From positions 1 to 32,768 of IMG/VR virus record IMGVR_UViG_3300025138_000185: a stretch of 32,768 nucleotides of DNA, one strand, 5' to 3'. Positions 6,067-16,500 of the stretch are shown in pieces. Made by a program: the position numbers and the translations under genes. Each line of letters starts with the position of its first letter. Position 1 is the stretch's first letter. This stretch comes from a virus. Below the pieces are notes generated by a model, which saw only the letters and a list, made by a program, of their open reading frames with translations, made no database searches and had not been told where the DNA came from.

Positions 6067-7332
6067 ATGTTTAATAAAATTCCAAATATATTATATGATG
6101 TGGACTTGACAAATAAACCCGTTCTTGTTAAGAATATTTTTAGATCTGCTCATACAATAGATTCTTATAGAAAAAATCCAAATTTTTATTATTATCACAC
6201 GTTGAAGCAGCATGAAACTATAGAAGATCTTGCAGAATACTATTATGAAAACGCCAGATTGTCGTGGGTAATTTTGTTGTATAATGAAATCAGAGATATT
6301 TATTCGGAATTGCCTAGAGATCATAATACTTTTTTAAGATATGTCGAAAGTAAATATTATCCAGAAAATGTATTGAATTTTGAAAGAATTCAATCGTTGC
6401 CGAGAGTGCCGTTAAATGGCCAATATGATGGTGAACTAATTTATGCAAAAGATACTAATAAATCTTTGCAGTGGAACAGCTCATCAATCGGCTGGGTTGA
6501 TGTTGGAATGGGTGTCCCTACGCCTGCCCCACAGACATATACGGTAGAACCAAATTCGCCGGATAATGCAACTGGTTGGATGGTTTCAGGCAAAAATTTG
6601 TTGAGAACTAAGAATCCACAATTAACACTGACCAAAGGGGTCACATATAAGTTTAATGTCTATGGTTCTTCCAATCAATCTTTTTATATTACAACAGACG
6701 CAGATGTAAATTCTGATGGTTCTCTAAAAAATTGGAAACCGGACTATAGTTATGGTAAATATAATGTAGGAGTTGTAAATGAACCCATTATAGATGTCAA
6801 TGGAAACGAAATAGGCCAGACATTAACTTTTACTGTTCCTAAAAATGTTCCAAATAGATTATATTATAACTCAACTTCCAGCCCGACAATGCGCGGAATA
6901 ATCTCACTGAAAGATATTAAAATAGATTCTTATGTCCAAACAAATGATATAAGTAGTTTGCAAAGATCGAATGGCCGGGTTATGGGCAAAATTGCAAAAG
7001 TTGAAGACGATTTTTATTGTTGGAATGGTAAGTATTTTGAAAATAATGTAGATAGTTTTATATCAGGATGGGATTTGTTGCCAAGAGGTATTAGAGAACT
7101 AACAATGAAAATTTCTAATATGACGCCGCATAAATTTACACATATCATAGATGAATATGAGATTTCTTCTCAAACATATTCTTTAATGACTCCAGACAAG
7201 CGCGATGCGTTCGTCATGCAATCTAAATATGAGTATGAAGAAGAATTGAATGAAAAAAATAGAAGAATTAAAATTATGAAACCAGCATTGCTGCAGGATT
7301 TTTTGAAGGATTGGGAAAAGGTCGTTAAATAA
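6067..7332 (+). CDS. 53: gp53-like baseplate wedge protein with an inserted beta-sandwich domain
   Basis: Starting at ATG 6067 (GGCGGGGT upstream) gives 421 residues. An in-frame ATG at 6046 lies inside gp48 and is less likely. The N-terminal ~90 residues match gp53: they start with a short IPNILYD segment and lead to YYYHTLKQHETIEDLAEYYY and LSWVILLYNEI, a LysM-like unit. T4 gp53 has 196 residues. The extra length is mainly residues ~157-286, a Thr/Asn-rich beta domain with the pattern of cupredoxin-like domains (TLTKGVTYKFNV, SFYITTDAD, TVPKNVPNRLYY). The C-terminal part (SGWDLLPRGIRELT onward) looks like the rest of gp53 and ends in a charged helix. gp53 strengthens contacts between neighbouring wedges. 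The stop overlaps the next start (TAATG). Confidence 0.75.
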   Translation: MFNKIPNILYDVDLTNKPVLVKNIFRSAHTIDSYRKNPNFYYYHTLKQHETIEDLAEYYYENARLSWVILLYNEIRDIYSELPRDHNTFLRYVESKYYPENVLNFERIQSLPRVPLNGQYDGELIYAKDTNKSLQWNSSSIGWVDVGMGVPTPAPQTYTVEPNSPDNATGWMVSGKNLLRTKNPQLTLTKGVTYKFNVYGSSNQSFYITTDADVNSDGSLKNWKPDYSYGKYNVGVVNEPIIDVNGNEIGQTLTFTVPKNVPNRLYYNSTSSPTMRGIISLKDIKIDSYVQTNDISSLQRSNGRVMGKIAKVEDDFYCWNGKYFENNVDSFISGWDLLPRGIRELTMKISNMTPHKFTHIIDEYEISSQTYSLMTPDKRDAFVMQSKYEYEEELNEKNRRIKIMKPALLQDFLKDWEKVVK

Positions 7333-8663
7333 TGGATATAACTTCAAAATCTGGTGATTATGAATTACTAGAATTAAAAATAACATCTCATAACGGATTC
7401 GAATTAGATATTAAAAATGGTAATACGTTCACATCATTGATGGTGTATGAAGATTTATTTTCTCCCACAATGACAGCTTCCCTAACTCTTTCGGATCCGG
7501 AAGGTATTTTAAATTTTATGCCAATAATCGGCCAAGAAAAAGTCGATTTATCTTTTGTCACTGCGGGATTAGAAGAACCTATTACCAAGAAATTCATAAT
7601 TAGTAAAATTACTGATTTGGAAAGTGATGCCGCTATCCAGAATTACACATTAGAGTTGGCATCTGTGGATCTGATTTCCAACTACGAAGAAAAAATTTCA
7701 GAATATTTTGAGGGAAGTGCTACTGATATCGCCCAGAAATGTTGGAAGAGATTATCTTCAGACAAAGATTTTGAATTTGAGCCTAGTAGTGATTTATATG
7801 AGAATGAAATAGGAATCATTATACCAAATATGACACCGATGCGAGCATGTTCTTACTTGACAGAGCGCGCTTTCCATGATACATATAAAAGTTCTTCGTA
7901 TGTATTTTTTGAAAGTTCCAAATCATATGTTATGAAACCTTTGGAAATGTTGACTCAATCTGAACCAAAAAATAAATTCAATCTTGGCAGATATAAAAAC
8001 GCAGGCCTCGGCGATGAAGGAAGTAGTCCGGTAGATTCTAATATGGAAAACAAAAAAGCAATAACATATAGTTTCTTATCCAATTTTAAAGTGCTTGACA
8101 ATATAGCTCATGGGTTGTATAATTCTCAGCTGACAACAATAGATTTTGTGACTAGAACGAAAAAAATTCATGATCATTCTTTTTGGGAAAATTCTAAAGA
8201 TTACAAATATTTGAATCAAGCAGAAGGTATGGATGAAAATAAAGATCCGGATGGACCTATATTTGATATCACAGGACAGGGAATACAATATAAACCAAAA
8301 ACTGAATACCTTTTACCAGAAATTGAAGTCAAGGCTGGACGGCCAATGTTTAATCAGGAAAAAATATATTTACAGAGAAAATTTTTCATGCAACTTATTA
8401 ACAATATAAAATGTTCATTGACGGTCTATGGCGACAGTGACTTGTCAGTCGGCGACACAGTGGAGCTTTCGCTGCCCATATTTACCCGATTAGATTTGAA
8501 AGAAGAATGGGAGGATAAATATTACAGTGGTAAATATTTAATATGTGCAATTCGACATAGGTTGAGTGGGTCGAGATATGTTTCTGATATGGAATTGGTG
8601 AAAGACAGTTTCAATGATGAATTGCCGGCACCTATTCCAGTTATTGAAGGCGTACAAAAATGA
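7332..8663 (+). CDS. 27: gp27-like baseplate hub protein
   Basis: A 443-residue protein (T4 gp27: 391). Position directly before the gp5-like spike matches the partner gene in hub assembly. The N-terminal barrel has SLMVYEDLFSPTMTASLTLS and LNFMPIIGQEKVDLSF. A middle helical section has GSATDIAQKCWKRL and MRACSYLTERAF. A C-terminal barrel has YGDSDLSVGDTVELSLP and YSGKYLICAIRHRL. These strand patterns fit the hub fold shared by gp27, Mu gp44 and the VgrG N-terminus. A trimer of gp27 would form the socket on the gp5 spike and the start of the tail tube. The gene overlaps its neighbours at both ends (TAATG, ATGA), which favours coupled translation. Confidence 0.75.
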   Translation: MDITSKSGDYELLELKITSHNGFELDIKNGNTFTSLMVYEDLFSPTMTASLTLSDPEGILNFMPIIGQEKVDLSFVTAGLEEPITKKFIISKITDLESDAAIQNYTLELASVDLISNYEEKISEYFEGSATDIAQKCWKRLSSDKDFEFEPSSDLYENEIGIIIPNMTPMRACSYLTERAFHDTYKSSSYVFFESSKSYVMKPLEMLTQSEPKNKFNLGRYKNAGLGDEGSSPVDSNMENKKAITYSFLSNFKVLDNIAHGLYNSQLTTIDFVTRTKKIHDHSFWENSKDYKYLNQAEGMDENKDPDGPIFDITGQGIQYKPKTEYLLPEIEVKAGRPMFNQEKIYLQRKFFMQLINNIKCSLTVYGDSDLSVGDTVELSLPIFTRLDLKEEWEDKYYSGKYLICAIRHRLSGSRYVSDMELVKDSFNDELPAPIPVIEGVQK

Positions 8664-10978
8664 ATATGTTTATGGGTAAAGATGGACTCACTTGGTGGCA
8701 AGGAATTATTGAAGATGTCAATGATCCAGAGGCTCTGGGCAGAGTCCGTGTTAGAATTTTTGGTTATCATACAGACGACCGTGATAAAATTCCCACAGAA
8801 AATTTGCCTTGGGCCTCCCCATTAATGCCAATCACCAGTGCTTCTATGGCGGGTATTGGGCAATCCCCTACTGGGGCATTAGCTGGGTCTTGGGTAATGG
8901 GATTTTTTCGAGATGGAGTTAATGCCCAAGACCCGATTATCTGGGGCACAATCAATGGCAAGCCTGGAAGCTCCGGCGTAGGAGCGCCCGATGGAAGTTA
9001 TCCTAGTAATCAAGAACTTTTGCCTGGCGCATCCGTAACAGGTGAATCGGACGTAAATAAACTTGCAACTGGCGCAGGCGTACCAGAACCATCAACGTCC
9101 CCTGCAAGTTCTGATAATTCTTCTGGAGATGGTGAGCGATCTGTCGATCAATCAGGTACTCCATCAGACGAGATAAACAAAACTCGACTTACTAAAATTA
9201 CAACGAAGAACGGTAAAAGTACATATGTCGCAACAATTTTTGCGAAAAATTTTCAAAACTTTATAACCGAATTTGAAAAAACCCCTGCTCCAAATCACCC
9301 CGATGGATATACCATTTACAGTCTTGGTGGATATGTGCATAGAAAATCTGCGGCTGGTAATGGCAAGTGGTCATACCACGCCTCTGGCGCATCTATAGAT
9401 ATTAATCCTGCTGAGAATCCATTTGGCAAAACTTTTATTACAGATATGCCAAAAAATACCTCTGCGATGGCAAAGAAATACGGTCTGGGGTGGGGTGGCA
9501 ATTGGACAAGTTCAAAAGACGCAATGCATTTTAGTATGGCCACTGGCGAGCTCGGAACCGTAAAATTAAAAAGAAACGGAATTGTACCAGACCCCGATAC
9601 GGGGAGTCAAGATAGTCCATCCACTGATGCAAATACTCCCAACCCATCTTCTAAAAGTGGGTCTGCTCCTGTCAGTCCACCATCACAAACCGATTCATCT
9701 ACATCTAATGGATATGACAACCCCACTCAAGCACCTGTGCCGAACCAATCAGCGAAACCAGAATTAAATGTTGAGGAATGGACGCTCGGAACTGACTATG
9801 CGATTTCTGATCTAGTGCGCGCCCCAAAATTAACCGGCAATCAAATTGGTAGTCAACCTCCATACACATATAGAACTGGTATCATCGCAGCAGCGGCTGC
9901 AATGGAATGTAGTGCGTTAGACTTCGGTACTGTCATGTCCTTTGAAATGGGTGGTAGATGGGACGCTCGTATAAAGGGCCCAACAACCGAAGCATGGGGC
10001 CAACATAGAGGAATTATCCAGTTTGGAGAAATACAGGCAAAAACATATGGTGTTGATTTTAGTACGGAACAAACAGCGATTGATACTCAACTTGGACCTA
10101 ACGGCGCGGTTGTAAAATTCTTACGGGCTCACGGTGTAAAAAATGGTATGGGTAGATTGCAAATTTATTCTGCGATTAATGCCGGTGGTGTTGGAGAAAA
10201 ATATTATAATAGGACAGATGCAAACAATGGTGGAGCTCCCGGCACAGTCAGAGAAAAAGTCGAAAGAATGGGCCCGTGGGAAAACAATGCCAGAAAATTG
10301 TTAAATAGTAAAGACGATGGTGCATATGTAGAACAAAAAGTTTATCGTGCGACAGAAGGTGGAAAATCTTCTGTAAATGGTGTGGGCCCCTCTAGCTCAA
10401 ATTTGAAAGACGGAACAGTAACGTGGGAGGTTGCTCCAGAAGAATTTCAAGAATCGTCTAAGAACACTCAAAACGCGGCACAGGAGGCTGCAGGGAAAAC
10501 GACTACAGATGGGTATTCTACTGCACCAACGCAATCTGGTGGTGCCTCAAAGGGTCCCAAACCCTATTCTGTAAAAGAAAAGATGAAAACACAAATAACA
10601 ACTGAATTATTCCAAGAGCCCGGCAACCCATATGCGGCAGAATATCCACACAACAAAGTATTGTTTACGGAGTCTGGTCATATTCAAGAATTTGATGACA
10701 CTCCTAATGCAGAAAGAATACATACTTATCATAGGACAGGCACTTTTGAAGAAATTCATCCAGATGGTACTAAAGTGATTAAAGTGGTAAGAAATAATTA
10801 TGAGTTAATTTTAGGCGATGATAGTATATACGTCAAAGGGACAATGAACTTAGTTGTTGATGCTGATGTAAATGTAAAAATTGCTGGCAAAGTTAACATA
10901 AATGTGGGCGGCACTATAGATTCAAATAGCGGTGGTACAACCACAATCAAGGCCCCAAAAATCGACTTAAATCCGTAG
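8660..10978 (+). CDS. 5: gp5-like spike protein with M15 peptidase and transglycosylase-like domains
   Basis: A 772-residue protein (T4 gp5: 575). Residues ~1-110 form a gp5/VgrG-type OB-fold (GIIEDVNDPEALGRVRVRIF, then DPIIWGTINGKPG). After a Ser/Pro/Asp linker, residues ~175-305 carry the M15 (VanY-like) peptidase set: S238, H240, G243, D247, D287 and H290 (SYHASGASID ... DAMHF), so zinc and catalytic residues appear intact. After another linker, residues ~385-560 look like a lysozyme-like/transglycosylase domain with candidate catalytic E429 (VMSFEMGGRWD) and AWGQHRGIIQFGE. The C-terminus (~655-772) is the spike: VKGTMNLVVDADVNVKI and following short Val/Gly repeats fit a gp5C beta-helix. 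The T4 lysozyme-type domain is absent. It starts in an ATGA overlap with gp27. Confidence 0.85.
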   Translation: MNMFMGKDGLTWWQGIIEDVNDPEALGRVRVRIFGYHTDDRDKIPTENLPWASPLMPITSASMAGIGQSPTGALAGSWVMGFFRDGVNAQDPIIWGTINGKPGSSGVGAPDGSYPSNQELLPGASVTGESDVNKLATGAGVPEPSTSPASSDNSSGDGERSVDQSGTPSDEINKTRLTKITTKNGKSTYVATIFAKNFQNFITEFEKTPAPNHPDGYTIYSLGGYVHRKSAAGNGKWSYHASGASIDINPAENPFGKTFITDMPKNTSAMAKKYGLGWGGNWTSSKDAMHFSMATGELGTVKLKRNGIVPDPDTGSQDSPSTDANTPNPSSKSGSAPVSPPSQTDSSTSNGYDNPTQAPVPNQSAKPELNVEEWTLGTDYAISDLVRAPKLTGNQIGSQPPYTYRTGIIAAAAAMECSALDFGTVMSFEMGGRWDARIKGPTTEAWGQHRGIIQFGEIQAKTYGVDFSTEQTAIDTQLGPNGAVVKFLRAHGVKNGMGRLQIYSAINAGGVGEKYYNRTDANNGGAPGTVREKVERMGPWENNARKLLNSKDDGAYVEQKVYRATEGGKSSVNGVGPSSSNLKDGTVTWEVAPEEFQESSKNTQNAAQEAAGKTTTDGYSTAPTQSGGASKGPKPYSVKEKMKTQITTELFQEPGNPYAAEYPHNKVLFTESGHIQEFDDTPNAERIHTYHRTGTFEEIHPDGTKVIKVVRNNYELILGDDSIYVKGTMNLVVDADVNVKIAGKVNINVGGTIDSNSGGTTTIKAPKIDLNP

Positions 10979-10987
10979 GAAAGAAAT

Positions 10988-11464
10988 ATGACAAAGCATA
11001 ACAATTTAATAACTAATAGAGATTTTGACCTTAAAATGACAAAAGTTCCTACAGGACTTTCGAATAGTGGTGATATTGTTATGAAATTTGACAGGCCGCA
11101 ACTCAATAGGTTTCCATCTATTGAGCAGAGTATCGCAAATATTTTATTGACTTCAAAAAAAGAACGAAGATTTGATCGACTCTTTGGAGGAAATTTGTAT
11201 GAGAGTTTATTTGAATTGAGTACGACTCTGGATGGTTCTCCAAAATTCAACTCTGCGCCTGCGATAAATATAAAACAAAGTATTATGTTAGCATTGAATA
11301 ATTATGAGCCAAGAATTGTGGTATTAAATGTCAGTCTGGGCGAAAGTGAAAAACTTAAAAATTCTGCTATAGATAGAAATGAAATTAATGTGACCATAGA
11401 ATATATGATACCTCCTGTTCAGGAAAAGATAACATACACTTTAGGAATCAAAAGAGTAAAATAA
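10988..11464 (+). CDS. 25: gp25-like baseplate wedge protein
   Basis: A 158-residue protein (T4 gp25: 132) of the GPW_gp25 family. It has the segment around FPSIEQSIANILLTSKKERR and the hallmark EPR motif in NYEPRIVVLNVSL, which belongs to the conserved wedge core also present in type VI secretion TssE. gp25 binds the gp6 dimer and helps trigger sheath contraction. It lies directly before gp6, with ATG of gp6 two bases after its stop. An AGGAAAG ribosome binding site overlaps the gp5 stop. Confidence 0.85.
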   Translation: MTKHNNLITNRDFDLKMTKVPTGLSNSGDIVMKFDRPQLNRFPSIEQSIANILLTSKKERRFDRLFGGNLYESLFELSTTLDGSPKFNSAPAINIKQSIMLALNNYEPRIVVLNVSLGESEKLKNSAIDRNEINVTIEYMIPPVQEKITYTLGIKRVK

Positions 11465-11465
11465 A

Positions 11466-13595
11466 ATGGCAAAAAACATTCAAATTTCGGAATTAGATTT
11501 CGCAAATATAAAATCAAATATTAAACAATATATGAAAAGTGATCCAACTTTTGCAGATTATGATTTTGAGGGTTCTGGCCTGTCAACTCTTACAGACATT
11601 TTAAGCTATAACACATACTATAATTCATTTTATTTGAATATGATATCAAATGAAATGTTTTTAGATACTGCGCGACTGCGCGATAATGTTGTTGCAAAGG
11701 CAAAAATGCTGGGATATACACCAACATCCAACAAATCTTCGACGTGTAACATTACTTGTACTTTTGAAATAATTTCCGATTCCCCAGACAATGCAAAATA
11801 TAACGACATAACCATTGATAGAAATTATGTTTTTTCAAAAAGAAATTCTCAGACAAACGACGAATATAAATTTACTCCGACTATTACACGAGTCGTAAAT
11901 CGTGCATATCCACCGGTCGCTCAAGCAAATAATAAATGGAAACATGTATATGAAATTTTTGACTTAGAACTTATTCAAGGGATAGCAGTGACAGAAAATT
12001 ATTATGTCGATCTTGCAGATCCAAATCAAAAATTTATATTATCAAATGTTAATGTGGATACATCAACCATTCGCGTATTTGTTATTCCAAATGTTGAGAG
12101 CTCGATAACAGCAGAATATAAGGTAAATACTGATACAATGTCTCTGAATAGTTTGTCCGAAACTTTCTTTTTGCAAGAATCTTATGATGGCCGATATGAA
12201 ATTATTTTTGGAGATGGTGTTTTGGGTAAGAGCGTCGATAGTGGAAACATTGTGACGATAGATTATCTTACAACATTTGGCGCCGAGGCAAATGGTATGA
12301 CCGGAGATATGAGATTGATCTCCACTAAAGATAATGTCCGGGCATCTTCCTTGCTACAAAATTTGTCTGTTATTGGAACGACTGGCGGTGGCGCGGATAA
12401 AGAATCTATAGATTCTATCAAATTCTATGCTCCCAGAACTTTTGAGGGTCAAAATCGTGCGGTTACTGCAAGAGATTACATGACTATAATTCCAAAAATT
12501 TATCCACAAGCATCATCAATCAATGTCTGGGGCGGAGAGGACAATGTTCCTGCTCAATATGGGACAGTGTTTCTTAGTATCAAACCAAACTCTGGATATT
12601 ATCTATCATTACAAGATAAAAATTTCATCCGTGCAAAATTGATTTCAGACTATTCGGTATTAACTCTGCGGCCGGAAATTGTAGATCCCGATTTTATCAA
12701 ATTAAAAATAAATACACAAGTTAAATTTGATAATGAGTCTACCTTATTGAGTTCTGCAAATTTACTATCATCAGTAAAAAACACTATCACTGATTATAAT
12801 GCAAAATTTTTACAAGATTTCAACAGTTATTTTAGATATTCACAATTTCTTGCAGCGATTGACCAGACAGACGAATCTATTACAAATAACATCACAACGA
12901 TTACTATGATAAATGAAAAAGACGTTATTTTAAATAATTCGGCAAACTACACTTTTAATTTTAGTAATGCAATCTTGCCCAACTCAATATCATCTTTAGG
13001 ATTTGATCTTACAGGATATGAAGGAACATATTATGCAGATGATGATGGTTTGGGTAAAATTAGATTTTACCAGTTTAATTCTGCATCTGTAAAAATATAC
13101 ACCTCTGTTTCTTCTGGTACTATTAATTACGGCACAGGAGAAATTGTAATTCCAAATCTCAATATATCTTCTATCATAGGTAATAATGTTTTCGGGATAA
13201 CTGCAACACCACAATCAATGGATATCTTCCCTGTAAGAAATCAAATAATTGATATAGATTTGTCGGAATTATCTATATCAATGTTAGAAGATACCGATGA
13301 GTTTAACGAAAATTATAATATTTCGACTCAAAGAGTTGTTGTGTCCAGAAACATTTCGACATCATATAATGACAGCGTTTCCAGAGTCACCAGCGGCACT
13401 AGAACAGCTTCAATAACCAGAGTTTATGCGGATGGTCCCTCTTCTGGATCTTCTAGTGGTGCAACATCATCTAGTAGTGGATCTTCTGGTGGTACAACAT
13501 CGTCTAGTAGCGGATATTCGGGAGGCAGTTCATCGAGTGGTAGTTCATCGAGTGGTAGTTCATCGAGTGGTAGTTCATCAGGTGGCGGATATTAA
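11466..13595 (+). CDS. 6: gp6-like baseplate wedge protein with Ser/Gly repeat tail
   Basis: A 709-residue protein (T4 gp6: 660). The N-terminus has ISELDFANIKSNIKQYM and DFEGSGLSTLTDILSYNTYY, then NEMFLDTARLRDNVVAKAK, the pattern of Baseplate_J/gp6 proteins. The middle keeps VTARDYMTIIPKIYP and a beta-rich section. In the baseplate, gp6 dimers form the inner ring that joins the wedges and binds gp25 and gp7. Residues from ~657 to the end are almost only Ser, Gly and Thr, encoded by tandem DNA repeats. This tail is not part of T4 gp6 and is probably disordered. Confidence 0.85.
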   Translation: MAKNIQISELDFANIKSNIKQYMKSDPTFADYDFEGSGLSTLTDILSYNTYYNSFYLNMISNEMFLDTARLRDNVVAKAKMLGYTPTSNKSSTCNITCTFEIISDSPDNAKYNDITIDRNYVFSKRNSQTNDEYKFTPTITRVVNRAYPPVAQANNKWKHVYEIFDLELIQGIAVTENYYVDLADPNQKFILSNVNVDTSTIRVFVIPNVESSITAEYKVNTDTMSLNSLSETFFLQESYDGRYEIIFGDGVLGKSVDSGNIVTIDYLTTFGAEANGMTGDMRLISTKDNVRASSLLQNLSVIGTTGGGADKESIDSIKFYAPRTFEGQNRAVTARDYMTIIPKIYPQASSINVWGGEDNVPAQYGTVFLSIKPNSGYYLSLQDKNFIRAKLISDYSVLTLRPEIVDPDFIKLKINTQVKFDNESTLLSSANLLSSVKNTITDYNAKFLQDFNSYFRYSQFLAAIDQTDESITNNITTITMINEKDVILNNSANYTFNFSNAILPNSISSLGFDLTGYEGTYYADDDGLGKIRFYQFNSASVKIYTSVSSGTINYGTGEIVIPNLNISSIIGNNVFGITATPQSMDIFPVRNQIIDIDLSELSISMLEDTDEFNENYNISTQRVVVSRNISTSYNDSVSRVTSGTRTASITRVYADGPSSGSSSGATSSSSGSSGGTTSSSSGYSGGSSSSGSSSSGSSSSGSSSGGGY
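13446..13511 (+). repeat. Two 33-bp imperfect tandem repeats in the gp6 3' end
   Basis: Two copies (13446-13478 and 13479-13511) of a 33-base unit beginning GGATCTTCT differ at four positions. Both encode GSSSG- or GSSGG-type Ser/Gly/Thr segments. They keep the reading frame. Confidence 0.8.
13527..13586 (+). repeat. 15-bp tandem repeat (AGTTCATCGAGTGGT) in the gp6 3' end
   Basis: Three identical 15-base units (13527-13541, 13542-13556, 13557-13571) are followed by one diverged copy (13572-13586). Each encodes SSSSG. The identical copies suggest recent slippage, and a 15-base unit changes length without shifting the frame. Confidence 0.9.
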
Positions 13596-13597
13596 TA

Positions 13598-16500
13598 ATG
13601 GAAAATAATATTAAAAATATTGCCTCACATATAAAGGCTCAACTTCCGAATTATATTTCTTCGGATAATGATTATAGTACGTTTGTAAAATTTTTAGAAT
13701 TATATTATGAGTGGTTATCAAAATCTGATGGCACATCTGGCGTGACGAATTCTATAACAGAATATGCAGATATAGACAATACTTTGGATATTTTTTCTAA
13801 TCTTTTCAAAAATGAACTTGCTGCAAGTTTTCCAAATGTAACAAAGTTGAAAAGTTTGCCTCGGCAATATTCCGATAATATACAGGCCGACCAAGCAGGA
13901 GAAAGTGCCGAGTCTGCTATACAAACTTTGTATGATCAGGAATTCTTGGGAGATGGCAACACAAGTATTTACAAACTAAATTATTTCAACCCATTTTATT
14001 ATTTCGGCGAAACAGACGCAACAAGCATTGTATCCGAAGTGATAGTTTATGAAAATCCAGACACGGTCGGTGATCGCGGTTCCGGCACCACATTGCAGTC
14101 ATTCGTTGATAGTTTGACTCCGCCTGGATATGATGCAACTACTGGATTGATATCTACTGGTGATTATTCTAAATTGAGTGAAGCTTCTGCATCTGTTGCT
14201 GGATATACTTTAACTGACAATGTAATATCATTCTTAGATTCTAATGGCAATCCTAGTAATATTACCCTCGATCATATTATAAAAGTTCGATTTGTAATAA
14301 AAACATATACAGATGCTGCCCTTTCGCCCGGCACCACTGATGAATATAATAATTTGGTCGATTCTGTTAAGATAGAAAAAACCTCATACGAAAATCAATC
14401 CCAGTTTATGAAGTTTATGAAAGAATTTTATCAGTCTAAAGGTTCTGAAAAGTCGTATGAATTTTTGTTTCATGCTCTTTTTAATGAAGATATTGAAATT
14501 TATTATCCTAAAAATCACATTTTCCGCGCAAGCAACAACGAATGGAACACGACAAAATCTGTAAGAGCAGAGCCATATGTCCCGACAAGCATTCAGCCTA
14601 AAGTTACTTCTCCATATGAAATAGTTGGAAATATTTCTGGTGCCACAGCGGTCATAGAATATTATAAAGATATTAAAATAGGGACTTATAGCGTTAGAGA
14701 ATATTTTCTGGGCAGTATAACTGGCACTTTCACAAGTAGAGAAATGGTTACTATATCTCAAACAGATAATACAAAATATGAAGAAAAGTTATATGATTGT
14801 ATCACCGGATTTGATATTGTCAATGGTGGCAGCAACTATTCTCAAAATCAACCAGTGGAATTATCTGATACATATGTCGGATCTGGCTCGGGATTTTCTG
14901 CAAATATATCTCATACTTCTTCGGGCGCCGTAGATACTATAAAATATGTCAATAGAGGCGATGGATATATCACCGGCGAAGAGCTGCGATTTAATGAGTA
15001 TGGAACTTTTGGTACTGGCGCCGCAGCAGATATTTTAGAAACAAGTTATGATACTGAAAATTATGATATAACATTTGTACAAAATCCAACTTCATTGGAT
15101 GCTACCGGAGAATGGAATTTAGGTTTAGGAACAGATAGTAATGGCAATCCGTACACATATGATCTAACAGCTAAAGATATCAATGTAAAAATAGAAAATA
15201 TTGATATTCTGTCTCACAATGTTTTCGGGTTATTTGACTTTGAAAACGTATCGGATGTAGGCCGTATGATAGATAAGGTTGATTTTGCAGGAGAATATCA
15301 AGATTTAAAAAATAATATGACCGCACTGACTAACAACACCACTTTAATTTCTAACATTGATCCTACCAAACAAATTATAAATTTAAATGAAGGCGAAGGG
15401 ACAGAGACAAGATATGTAGAAAATTTAGATTTTTCTGTTGCTAGTGTTGATGTAAATGGAAAGATTCTGTCGATAAGTTATGATACACCTAATGGAAACC
15501 CACAAGGAAGTCTCACAGCGGCCACAGTAAATTTGTCTGCTCAAGAACCCTATCTAAAAAATAACAGAGGATTTGGCGCAGCATTTGATCTTAATATTGC
15601 CGACAATTTATTGCAAACTATCTCAATCAATACAGTCTCAGGTGGTGGACAATTATATGGAATAGGTGATAAACTCATAATTAAGGGGGAACAACTTCCT
15701 TATGGAGTCACTGGAACTCACGATATAGAAATCACGGTCGATTCTGTTTCTGGTGGTGAAATTGTAAATGACATAGGACTCAATACAATTCTAGACGACA
15801 ATCCACTTGACGGATATCTTACAAACACTGTTAAGGGTACTGGCGCTATATGGGATGTAGATACTACACAAGGGACTTACAAAAATGCGGTAGCGATATT
15901 ATTAGATGGTAGTTCTGTTACGATAGATTATAAAGTAAATGAGTTCTTTATTATTCCCGGCAATTTGTTTAGTGGTGGAATATCACCTATCAATGATGTA
16001 GGAATTGTAATTACATCGGTGGATGATTTGGGAAGAATTGATGATTATCGGATAGTAGGAAACCCTATCGGTGGAGAAATATCGACATTTACCGTCACTG
16101 GTACTCTTGGACCCAGCGGTGATATTGCTATGCCTAATGCTTTCAATAGAATTGAAATATATTCAAGTGATATTAATATATCTGACATTACACCTCTAGC
16201 ACCAGAAACAGTAAAGGGAAGTAATGCACAGTTTACTATCTCTAAATCGGGCTCAGAATATCAAGTTTGGCCGTGTTCTGACAACAACAGGGGCAATAAT
16301 TACACTGTAGGAACTACACTATTGGTGAAAGGTTCTAAACTCGATGGGATTGATGGTACAAATGATCTCGTTCTTACCGTAGATAGGGTCACTTCAACTG
16401 GGGGAATATTATCACTTTCCATAACTGGTAGTCCTATCGCCGCAAATGGATTTATATCCACAAACTTTACAGAGACTAAAATTGGTTTTGGGGCAACTTT

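Noticed and set aside
10798-11250. Minus-strand frame of 150 codons over the gp5/gp25 junction
   Set aside because: It covers the gp5 beta-helix end and the gp25 start, both well supported on the plus strand, and shows no family pattern.
11264-11271. GATAAATA inside gp25 as a late promoter
   Set aside because: It is inside coding sequence, differs from the consensus, and the next start is about 195 bases away.
13446-13586. Tandem repeats as a possible CRISPR array
   Set aside because: The repeats have no spacers, are in frame within gp6 and encode a Ser/Gly tail.
14384-14761. Minus-strand frame of 125 codons inside gp7
   Set aside because: It is the complement of the well-supported gp7-like N-terminal region. 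Its composition is unlike the neighbouring genes and it has no ribosome binding site.
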